From the NCBI GenBank assembly GCA_013154225.1, contig JAADCW010000082.1, positions 1 to 10,775 of the forward strand: a stretch of 10,775 bases of DNA. The letters are read 5' to 3'. The number at the start of each line of letters is the position of its first letter. Position 1 is the first letter of the stretch. This document shows, one piece after another, positions 5,388 to 10,775 of this stretch. The position numbers and the translations under genes are program-made. The notes under the pieces were generated by a model. It searched no databases. It was not told the origin of the DNA and worked only from the letters and a program-made list of their open reading frames with translations. Origin of the DNA: Chloroflexota bacterium. GTDB lineage: Bacteria > Chloroflexota > Anaerolineae > Anaerolineales > DRMV01.

Positions 5388-7235
5388 ATGCAGAAGTCCT
5401 CCTTCTTCCGCTGGCTGAGTTTGTTGGCAGGATGGATGTTGTTGGCCTCATGCTCGCTTGCAACACCACCCGCCACAGTTCAACCAACACCCCTTGCTTT
5501 CACAAAAACGCCAATACCGCCTTCATCCACGCCCTACACCACCCCAACGCCCACCCAACCGCCCACGTCAACCCCATCGCCCACCCCCGCGGCCACGGCA
5601 ACCCCGCCGCGGCTTCCCACCCCATCGGCCGACGTGTATCTGCGGGTCAACCAGGTGGGCTTTTTGCCTTCTGATGCCAAAGCCGCTTTTGCCCTCACCA
5701 ATGCCGATCTGAGCGGCTACCCCTTCGTGCTCCTCAACGCCCAGGGGGAAGTGGCCTTCCAGGGCACGGTGGGCGCGGATCGGGGGCCGTATGGCCGCTT
5801 CGCACACCTTTACACCCTGGAGTTCAGCGCGCTGACCACCCCAGGCACTTACACTTTGCGCTTGGGGAACACCGCATCGCCCCGCTTCCAGATTGCTTCC
5901 AACGCCTATGCCGCGCTTTTGCCCCTTTCCCTGCGGTTCTTCCGCATCCAGCGCTGCGGCGATACCCAACCCGAAGGCCATGCCGCCTGCCACCTGGAAG
6001 ACGCGGTGGCTCGCGGCGGCCCATTGGATGGGGAGCACATTGACGTCACCGGCGGGTGGCACGATGCCGGCGATTACCTCAAATTCGTACTTACCACCGC
6101 CTACAGCCTGGACATGATGCTCAGCGCGTATCACAGCCATCCTGAGGCCTTCGCACCCCATCAGGCCGAGTTCCTGGAAGAAATGCAAAACGGCCTGACC
6201 TGGCTGCTCAAAATGTGGGATCCTGAACACGGTGTGCTCTACGATCAAGTGGGCGACGAACACGATCACGACCTTTGGCGCCTGCCTTCGTATGACGACA
6301 CGCATCACATCGCCCGCCCGGTGTTTGCTGTGCCCGCGGGCCGCGGGGCTAACCTGGCAGGAAAGGCCGCGGGCGCGCTGGCCCTGGCCGCGGTGATCTG
6401 GAACGACCCTCAAACGCCCACAGCCGACCCCGCGCTGGCCCAAACCTACCTGCAGGCCGCGCGCGAACTCTATGCCTACGGCCTCGAAAACCCCGCTGCC
6501 CAGCCTTCCCATCCTGCGGATTTTTACGACGAGACCACCTGGCGCGACGACATGGCCTTCGCGGGTGCGATGCTCTACCTTGCTACTGGCGAAAACCACT
6601 ACCTGGAAGAAGCCGAAACCTTTGCTCGCGCGGCAGGCCCTGGCTGGGGGCTGGACTGGGCCAGCATCAACGGTTTAGCCCACTACGAACTCGGCCTGCT
6701 GGACCCCGATTACCGCGCGACCGCGGCCAACTTCCTCAAAGCCGATTTGCAGGACGCCCGCACCGCTTTCGTTCACGACCCCTTCGCGGTGGCCTCGGAT
6801 GAAATGTATTGGGGTGTTTTCGAGGACCTGTTAGGGCTCAGCCTGGAAGCCTACTGGTATGCCGACCTCACAGGCGATGGCCGCTACCTCCCCCTGGCTA
6901 CGGCCCAGCGCGATTATATCTTGGGGCGCAACCCGTGGGGGGTGTGCTTTGTTTCCGGCGCGGGCACGGTCTGGCCTCATCACCCCCACCATCAGGTGGC
7001 CGACCTCAACCACCTGGACGCCATCGGCTTTTGGGATGAGGGCCCTGTGCCGTGGGAAACCTTCCACGAAGAGGAAATCACCCTTCACAACACACCTGAC
7101 CCCTTCGCGGCTTTCCAGACCTCCCGCGCGGTGTATCACGACGACGTCGCGGATTACACCACCAACGAACCCACCATCACCACCAACGCGACCGGCATCG
7201 CGCTTTTGGCCTGGCTCAACCGCGGGGGTCAGTGA
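5388..7235 (+). CDS. Glycoside hydrolase family 9 (cellulase-type beta-glycanase) lipoprotein
   Basis: This enzyme cleaves beta-1,4-glucan-like chains by inversion and is anchored outside the membrane. The start at 5388 is chosen over an in-frame upstream ATG because GGGAG precedes it by seven bases and a signal peptide begins there. The lipobox LASC gives Cys22. Residues 23-80 are a Pro/Thr/Ser-rich linker. About 83-170 is the Ig-like CelD_N domain (LRVNQVGFLP), and about 175-612 the (alpha/alpha)6 barrel. GGWHDAGDYLKF (222-233) holds the nucleophile-activating Asp226 and Asp229. YDQVGDEHDHD at 285-295 and ILGRNPWG at 511-518 are family motifs, and TTNEPTI (591-597) holds the acid Glu594. 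The HHR motif reads HHQ (534-536). There is no carbohydrate-binding module or dockerin. It is divergent from the ABC operon, and its stop overlaps the next gene's end. Of 615 residues, all catalytic ones are present. Confidence 0.93.
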   Translation: MQKSSFFRWLSLLAGWMLLASCSLATPPATVQPTPLAFTKTPIPPSSTPYTTPTPTQPPTSTPSPTPAATATPPRLPTPSADVYLRVNQVGFLPSDAKAAFALTNADLSGYPFVLLNAQGEVAFQGTVGADRGPYGRFAHLYTLEFSALTTPGTYTLRLGNTASPRFQIASNAYAALLPLSLRFFRIQRCGDTQPEGHAACHLEDAVARGGPLDGEHIDVTGGWHDAGDYLKFVLTTAYSLDMMLSAYHSHPEAFAPHQAEFLEEMQNGLTWLLKMWDPEHGVLYDQVGDEHDHDLWRLPSYDDTHHIARPVFAVPAGRGANLAGKAAGALALAAVIWNDPQTPTADPALAQTYLQAARELYAYGLENPAAQPSHPADFYDETTWRDDMAFAGAMLYLATGENHYLEEAETFARAAGPGWGLDWASINGLAHYELGLLDPDYRATAANFLKADLQDARTAFVHDPFAVASDEMYWGVFEDLLGLSLEAYWYADLTGDGRYLPLATAQRDYILGRNPWGVCFVSGAGTVWPHHPHHQVADLNHLDAIGFWDEGPVPWETFHEEEITLHNTPDPFAAFQTSRAVYHDDVADYTTNEPTITTNATGIALLAWLNRGGQ

Positions 7236-7804
7236 TTGAACCTTTCGGGTGGCACCACCACATACACCGAATAGATCGCCCAATCACCATCCACCCACTG
7301 CAACACTGCGGTCAGGTTTCCCTGCGTGCCGTCGTCGTAATACACCACGGCGCGCAGGGAAGCCACTTTGCCGGTCAGCGTCCCAACGTGATAGCCAATT
7401 TCCCCTTGCACGAGTTCCAACCGCTGATAACCCCGAAACAGCACATCATTGGGCGGCGAAGCCCATTCTTTCAATGTCTCAATGCCGATTTGCTCTTGCG
7501 CCTTGGGGGCCAGCAGGGTATAAGCCGCTTCAACCTCCTGCGCAGCCATCGCGCGCATGAACATATCCACCTTATTTTTGGCCAGCGCAATGGATTCTGA
7601 AGAACTGTGGAAGGGGTAAATCAACGCCCCACAGGCCAACACGATCAGCAACAGCACTCCCAGACCCACGAACAACAAAATCAGAAAAGGGGAAAGCCTA
7701 GCGTCCGCGCGCGGGGGTGTGGCCGTTTGTTCGCGCGCCATACGGTCGGCTTCTTCCCACGAAATATGCGGAAAGCCTTTGTGGTCTTCCGGTTTTTCTG
7801 TCAC
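7229..7804 (-). CDS. Membrane-anchored protein with NTF2-like (DUF4864/DUF4878-like) outer domain
   Basis: The function is unknown. Residues 1-37 are charged and hydrophilic, 38-63 form one strong membrane helix, and 68-191 make a soluble domain. That domain starts with a helix (AKNKVDMFMRAMAAQEVEAA) and continues as strands ending WVDGDWAIYSVYVV, the pattern of small NTF2-like domains. With a positive-poor N-terminus and one helix, the domain is most likely outside. The start is GTG at 7804, chosen for GGAGGT six bases upstream. It lies 60 bases after the ATPase gene and may share its transcript. Its stop overlaps the convergent GH9 stop by seven bases. The family assignment is from the shape only; I do not recognise a named gene. 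Confidence 0.75.
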   Translation of the reverse strand: MTEKPEDHKGFPHISWEEADRMAREQTATPPRADARLSPFLILLFVGLGVLLLIVLACGALIYPFHSSSESIALAKNKVDMFMRAMAAQEVEAAYTLLAPKAQEQIGIETLKEWASPPNDVLFRGYQRLELVQGEIGYHVGTLTGKVASLRAVVYYDDGTQGNLTAVLQWVDGDWAIYSVYVVVPPERFNH

Positions 7805-7864
7805 CCACGCACCTCCCCTTCCTGTAGGTTATGATGTCAAAACAGGCGAAAGACCGCCGCCGCG

Positions 7865-9388
7865 CTAAAAAGGAATTTCCTCCTCCATCGGCTCTGGGGG
7901 AGATTGATGCCAGCGCCAGAGTTGGTTGTCCACTGTGGCCAAATCCAACAGCGATACACCAGTGCCCTTCCATCGTGCGCCCTGAGGCGGGGAAGCCCGC
8001 AGTTCGCGCGCCAGCACTTCGGTACCGCGCGTCCACCCCCCACGGGCAAACAACACAAAATGCACCCGCCAGTACTTTTCCGCGGGCAAAATCGCTTCTG
8101 TGCGCTCCACCAAACGGCGCAAAACATGGGCCTCCACCGGCTCGGGCGACCATTTGCATTCGCCCAAAATCAGGGTGCGCTCGCGGGGGTTGATGCCCAC
8201 CACATCCACCTGGGCCTGCCGGTTCCAGGCCGCGCCCACCTGCAAGGGCTGGAAAGGCAGGATGCCCCGCGCGCCCGCGTAGAGGGTCCACAGGCGGGCA
8301 ATTTCTTCCCACGTGTAGGTGCCGATGAAATCCAGCAGATGGCGGCGCAGTTCGCTCAGCAGAGGCTCATGCACCCCCGCGGCGATCTGACCACGATAAG
8401 GGCTCACAAAGCGGAAATAAAACCGCAGAAACGGATCGGTGAGGTGATAGCGCCCCAGGCGGCTATTGGGCGGCGCGGTGAGGGAACGGCGGCGTTCCAC
8501 GTAGCCGGTTTCCAGCAGGGATTCCAAATAACGGCTGACATGCCCCGAAGGCAGGCCCGAAGCCCGGCGGATTTCTGCCTGGGTGTGCGCGCCGCGAGCA
8601 ATCGCGCTGAGGATGGCGTAGTAGTTGCCCGTTTCCCGGATGTAATCCTGAAGCAAAAAGCGGGGCTCATCGCTCAGGGAAAGCGCGGCATGGGTGACAA
8701 AAGCCGTGAGGTTTTCCTGGAACCCGCGCTGAGGGTTCCAATAAGCCCAATAGGCAGGCACCCCGCCCACCACGGCGTAGAGGGCCACCCGGGCCTCGGC
8801 CTCGTAGGTTGGGAAGGCTTCTCGCGTGGCCGGGTAGGGCAAAGGCTGAAGGCGCAGCGCGGCTGTGGCGCGGCCATACAAGGGCGCCTGGGGGGAAAGC
8901 ACATCCCGCACCACCATGCCCAAATGCGAACCGGAAATCACCAACATCAGGTTGCCGCGGCTGAGGGTGTGGTCCCAGGCGTGCTGAAGCGCGCCGGCCA
9001 CCGAAGGGCCGTGTTCCAGAAGGTAGGTGAACTCATCAATAATCAGCGCGACCCGCCGCCCGCGCTGGGCTGCCATCTCGGCAAAGGCCTCGAAAGCCGC
9101 TCGCCAGGTGGGGTAAAGCACCTCCGCGCCCTGGGCCTCAGGGTGGAAAAAGCGGTAAATGGCCTGAGAAAACGCCCGGCGCTGATCGCTCTCACTGGAA
9201 GGCTCCGCGGCCCAATAGAGGACATCGTCCGCGTGCCGTTGGGTCCATTCCCACAACAAGCGCGTCTTGCCTACCCGGCGGCGGCCATAAAGCACCAGGA
9301 ACGCGGCCTGAGGGCTGCGCCAGAGATCTTCGAGCAAAGCCATCTCACGTTGACGGCCAACAAAAGGGGGTTGCGTGGCTGTAACCAT
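7865..9388 (-). CDS. P-loop ATPase (ATPase_2/STAND-related) with winged helix and C-terminal DUF234 nuclease-like domain
   Basis: This 507-residue protein has the archaeal-type ATPase architecture. FVGRQREMALLEDLW (9-23) opens the domain; Walker A is YGRRRVGKTRL (34-44), Walker B ALIIDEF (114-120, Asp118 and Glu119), and a sensor-like LVISGSHLGMV lies at 149-159. A winged helix-turn-helix follows at about 256-305 (TQAEIRRASGLPSGHVSRYLESL). The C-terminal part (about 355-460) matches DUF234: EEIARLW, then QVDVVGIN (Asp395) and LILGECKWS (Glu410, Lys412), the D...ExK pattern of PD-(D/E)XK nucleases. The ATG at 9388 is chosen for GGAGG upstream and because the frame beyond it overlaps the promoter. 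Its role is not settled for the family; nuclease activity, DNA handling or defence are options. It leads a small operon with the NTF2-like membrane protein. Confidence 0.88.
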   Translation of the reverse strand: MVTATQPPFVGRQREMALLEDLWRSPQAAFLVLYGRRRVGKTRLLWEWTQRHADDVLYWAAEPSSESDQRRAFSQAIYRFFHPEAQGAEVLYPTWRAAFEAFAEMAAQRGRRVALIIDEFTYLLEHGPSVAGALQHAWDHTLSRGNLMLVISGSHLGMVVRDVLSPQAPLYGRATAALRLQPLPYPATREAFPTYEAEARVALYAVVGGVPAYWAYWNPQRGFQENLTAFVTHAALSLSDEPRFLLQDYIRETGNYYAILSAIARGAHTQAEIRRASGLPSGHVSRYLESLLETGYVERRRSLTAPPNSRLGRYHLTDPFLRFYFRFVSPYRGQIAAGVHEPLLSELRRHLLDFIGTYTWEEIARLWTLYAGARGILPFQPLQVGAAWNRQAQVDVVGINPRERTLILGECKWSPEPVEAHVLRRLVERTEAILPAEKYWRVHFVLFARGGWTRGTEVLARELRASPPQGARWKGTGVSLLDLATVDNQLWRWHQSPPEPMEEEIPF

Positions 9389-9418
9389 CCCGCCTCCAAT
9401 CACAAGATAATCAGCATT

Positions 9419-9447
9419 ATAATAACCCAGAGTATGAATTTTGGCAA
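9419..9447 (-). promoter_or_regulatory. Promoter candidate of the DUF234 ATPase gene
   Basis: TTGCCA (9447-9442), a 17-base spacer and TATTAT (9424-9419) stand 31 bases before the ATG; TATAAT at 9421-9416 overlaps the same box. This supports the start at 9388 and makes the longer upstream frame non-coding. Confidence 0.65.
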
Positions 9448-9511
9448 GATATGGGAGATCACAGAGATAGCACAAAGGGTTTTCTTTTTAGCCTTTTCGC
9501 CCTCACCCCCG

Positions 9512-9536
9512 TCCCCTCTCCCAAAGGGAGAGGGGA
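9512..9536. repeat. Perfect palindromic intergenic repeat (REP-like)
   Basis: TCCCCTCTCCC, AAA, GGGAGAGGGGA makes an 11-bp perfect inverted repeat preceded by CCTCACCCCCG. Neither strand is followed by a T-tract, so it is not a standard terminator. Pyrimidine-rich CCCTCTCCC palindromes of this kind recur between genes in many bacterial genomes, and this is likely one dispersed copy; copy number cannot be seen here. Confidence 0.6.
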
Positions 9537-9551
9537 GAAACAGGCCTTGTG

Positions 9552-9572
9552 ATCAACGTGGATGTCGTTGAT
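9552..9572. repeat. 7-bp inverted repeat in the intergenic region
   Basis: ATCAACG, TGGATGT, CGTTGAT is a perfect inverted repeat with a 7-base centre, 83 bases beyond the stop of the 150-residue membrane protein gene. A second small one, CGTCG/CGACG, lies at 9586-9601. They could be hairpins in the 3' end of the membrane-protein transcript or an operator; no neighbour decides this. Nothing else is seen between 9448 and 9654. Confidence 0.4.
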
Positions 9573-9654
9573 TTGCAATCTCGCGCGTCGGTTGAGCGAC
9601 GTCTAAATTTTCAGCATTGGCGTTGCTATCCCCCCCTTGCACCCGCTTCTCTCA

Positions 9655-10107
9655 TCATGCGGCGGCTAACAAAGCCAGAATCACAATCACCCCTAACAAG
9701 GCCACCCCGCAGTAGAAGCACCACCACGCTCTTGCCAGCCATGTTGCCTTATGTCGCATCAGCGCCTCAAAGGCCGCACGTTGCGCCGCAACGTTATGCA
9801 AAGGAACCTCAAACCGCCGAGGGTATAACACAGCCAAAGCACACGCCAGGGCCGCCAGCAGCAAAACCACCACACCAACCCCCAGCCACCCTACCAACGG
9901 CTGCCCCACATAGGCCGGCGTTTGATCGTTGCCCAAAGCCAACACTGCCCATAACAACCCCAGTAAAGTCGTAACCAGGGAAACGATCTGCCGCGCGGCC
10001 GCTTCCAGCGTGTCCGGCGACTTGAGACGCTGCGCTTCGAACCAACCAGCCAACGCGTCCTCATCAGCGCGGGGCGGACGAACAGACTGAATGTGGTATT
10101 CACGCAT
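9655..10107 (-). CDS. Small membrane protein with three predicted helices, unknown function
   Basis: The protein has 150 residues. A soluble N-terminal segment (1-38, with DEDALAGWFEAQRLKSPDTL) is followed by hydrophobic helices at about 40-58, 71-94 and 123-148. A basic, amphipathic stretch (95-122: YPRRFEVPLHNVAAQR ... LMRHKATW) links the last two. The ATG at 10107 has GGAGG six bases upstream and overlaps the zinc-ribbon gene by eight bases, so the two are coupled. I do not recognise a named family. The arrangement of a short soluble head plus a compact helix bundle resembles small membrane effectors or sensors that accompany larger repeat proteins, but that is inference only. Confidence 0.75.
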   Translation of the reverse strand: MREYHIQSVRPPRADEDALAGWFEAQRLKSPDTLEAAARQIVSLVTTLLGLLWAVLALGNDQTPAYVGQPLVGWLGVGVVVLLLAALACALAVLYPRRFEVPLHNVAAQRAAFEALMRHKATWLARAWWCFYCGVALLGVIVILALLAAA

Positions 10108-10312
10108 CGGGGGCCTCCCTCACTTGAACAGCAACCACCATGCGCTGGTGGCATTTCGGGCAGGTCACCAGATATTCCACCGAGTGGCTTTGGGGTTGCC
10201 CTTCAGCCGAACGATAAACGGTCGCCGTTTGCCCTTCCAGGTGCGCAACGCGCTCGGTCCAGGTGTGACCGCAGTAGATACAAGTGATCGTGATGGTATT
10301 GTCGGTCGCCAT
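10100..10312 (-). CDS. Small zinc-ribbon protein (two CxxC knuckles)
   Basis: The protein has 70 residues. Two cysteine pairs, TCIYCGHTW (Cys11, Cys14) and TCPKCHQRM (Cys51, Cys54), lie on short strands 36 residues apart, the layout of a zinc ribbon that binds one Zn ion. The segment between them (TATVYRSAEGQPQSHSVEY) is polar. I chose the ATG at 10312 because AGGAG stands eight bases upstream; in-frame ATGs further up would add a low-complexity basic segment without a ribosome site. Its end overlaps the membrane protein start. A role in protein or nucleic acid contact is typical for such ribbons, but nothing here fixes it. Confidence 0.75.
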   Translation of the reverse strand: MATDNTITITCIYCGHTWTERVAHLEGQTATVYRSAEGQPQSHSVEYLVTCPKCHQRMVVAVQVREAPDA

Positions 10313-10429
10313 AGAGGTGTCTCCTGTCAAAGAAGGGTCGAACATGCGAAAAGTCTTGTGGCTGGGTGGATCGCCTTTGATTTCGTTCGAGGAGCGCCTC
10401 GGGCGCTTCGCTCTCATTCTTACGCTACG

Positions 10430-10775
10430 CTAGATTCCCTTCGCCTGCAGCACAGCCGCAAAGTCCTCCGCGTAGCGGGCAGGGACTGGTGGCGGTGGTT
10501 GATCCGCCAGCAGGGCGATGACCGCGTCGAGGAAGCACGCCACCTCGCCCCACTCGGAATCCGGGGGCTCGTTGGCGCGGATCTGTGCCGCAATCTCCTG
10601 CAACTGGGCCGACAATGCCTCTCGCGATGCCTCGCCCCGCAGCGCGGCGACGGCCCCATCCCGCGCCTGGGCCACAAGCAAGCCTTGAGGCCCCAGTTCC
10701 TGCAACTGGCGGGCGATGGCCTGCAACTGGGCCTGCAATTCGGGAGGCAGGTTTTCCAAATCAATAGCCTGGGCC
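10430..10775 (-). CDS. C-terminal part of a helical protein, 5' end outside the window
   Basis: The frame stays open to the window edge, giving 114 residues of the C-terminus. An in-frame TTG at 10759 is a conceivable start, but it has no clear ribosome site and the frame reads on (AQAID before it), so a longer protein is more likely. The visible part is nearly all helical: NLPPELQAQLQAIARQLQEL, then heptad-like Ala/Leu/Gln stretches (EALSAQLQEIAAQIRA), an acidic phrase (PPDSEWGEVACFLDAVIALL), a Pro-rich turn QPPPPVPARY and a final helix. Such ends are common in tetratricopeptide-type proteins of Chloroflexota, but no TPR unit is visible here. It lies 117 bases before the zinc-ribbon gene on the same strand. 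Confidence 0.6.
   Translation of the reverse strand, partial: AQAIDLENLPPELQAQLQAIARQLQELGPQGLLVAQARDGAVAALRGEASREALSAQLQEIAAQIRANEPPDSEWGEVACFLDAVIALLADQPPPPVPARYAEDFAAVLQAKGI

Noticed and set aside
7835..7840. TTGACA on the minus strand before the NTF2-like gene
   Set aside because: No -10 box is found at 15-19 bases; it falls in the short gap after the ATPase stop and is probably chance, so the gene is taken as co-transcribed.
9389..9475. 29-residue N-terminal extension of the ATPase frame
   Set aside because: It covers the TTGCCA/TATTAT promoter, has no family similarity, and GGAGG precedes the ATG at 9388.
7904..9571. 555-codon open frame on the plus strand opposite the DUF234 ATPase
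   Set aside because: It is antisense to a protein with clear Walker A/B, winged-helix and DUF234 motifs; its translation is rich in His, Gln, Arg and Gly with no domain, typical of a shadow in GC-rich DNA.
10757..10759. TTG as the true start of the rightmost gene
   Set aside because: No convincing ribosome site precedes it and the frame continues to the window edge, so a truncated longer gene is more likely.
1..10775. CRISPR arrays, tRNA or rRNA genes, insertion sequences
   Set aside because: No regularly spaced direct repeats, no cloverleaf, no transposase and no terminal inverted repeats with target duplications were seen.

Overview
The window looks like a piece of a GC-rich Gram-positive-like (monoderm) bacterial chromosome, most probably Chloroflexota of the Anaerolineae type. 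The grounds are the style of the lipoproteins (a lipobox followed by long Ala/Thr/Glu/Pro-rich tethers), the type I-beta DAHP synthase, the ATPase_2/DUF234 protein and the strong AGGAGGT-type ribosome sites. This is inference from style; there is no rRNA or phylogenetic marker here. All genes but one read on the minus strand, so the layout below runs along the plus coordinates while transcription mostly runs right to left.

Positions 1-1937 hold an aromatic amino acid operon: promoter, a 26-codon Phe/Tyr-rich leader peptide, an intrinsic terminator, a type I-beta DAHP synthase (aroF) and a prephenate/arogenate dehydrogenase (tyrA, cut by the window edge). The leader carries all the parts of a classical translation-coupled attenuator: a control-codon cluster, a 1:2 stem, a plausible 2:3 antiterminator and a 10-bp GC-rich 3:4 terminator with a U-tract. 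The leader AUG lies where transcription is expected to begin, so it is probably read from a leaderless mRNA. This is the most interesting element in the window, and it is invisible to ordinary gene callers.

Positions 1977-5345 hold a carbohydrate ABC importer operon: substrate-binding lipoprotein, then a strong hairpin, then two MalF/MalG-type permeases that overlap by one base. No ATPase gene is present, so a shared MsmK/MsmX-type ATPase must come from elsewhere. A GH9 beta-glycanase lipoprotein (5388-7235, plus strand) is divergent from it. Together they suggest surface cleavage of a cellulose-like beta-glucan and uptake of the products.

Positions 7229-9447 hold a minus-strand pair. The first gene is a P-loop ATPase with a winged helix and a C-terminal DUF234 nuclease-like domain with D...ExK residues intact. 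The second is a one-helix membrane protein with an NTF2-like outer domain, whose end overlaps the GH9 stop. Positions 9448-9654 are non-coding, with two inverted repeats.

Positions 9655-10775 hold three small minus-strand genes: the C-terminal end of a helical protein (cut by the window edge), a 70-residue two-CxxC zinc ribbon, and a 150-residue three-helix membrane protein overlapping the zinc ribbon gene by 8 bases. Their function is unknown.
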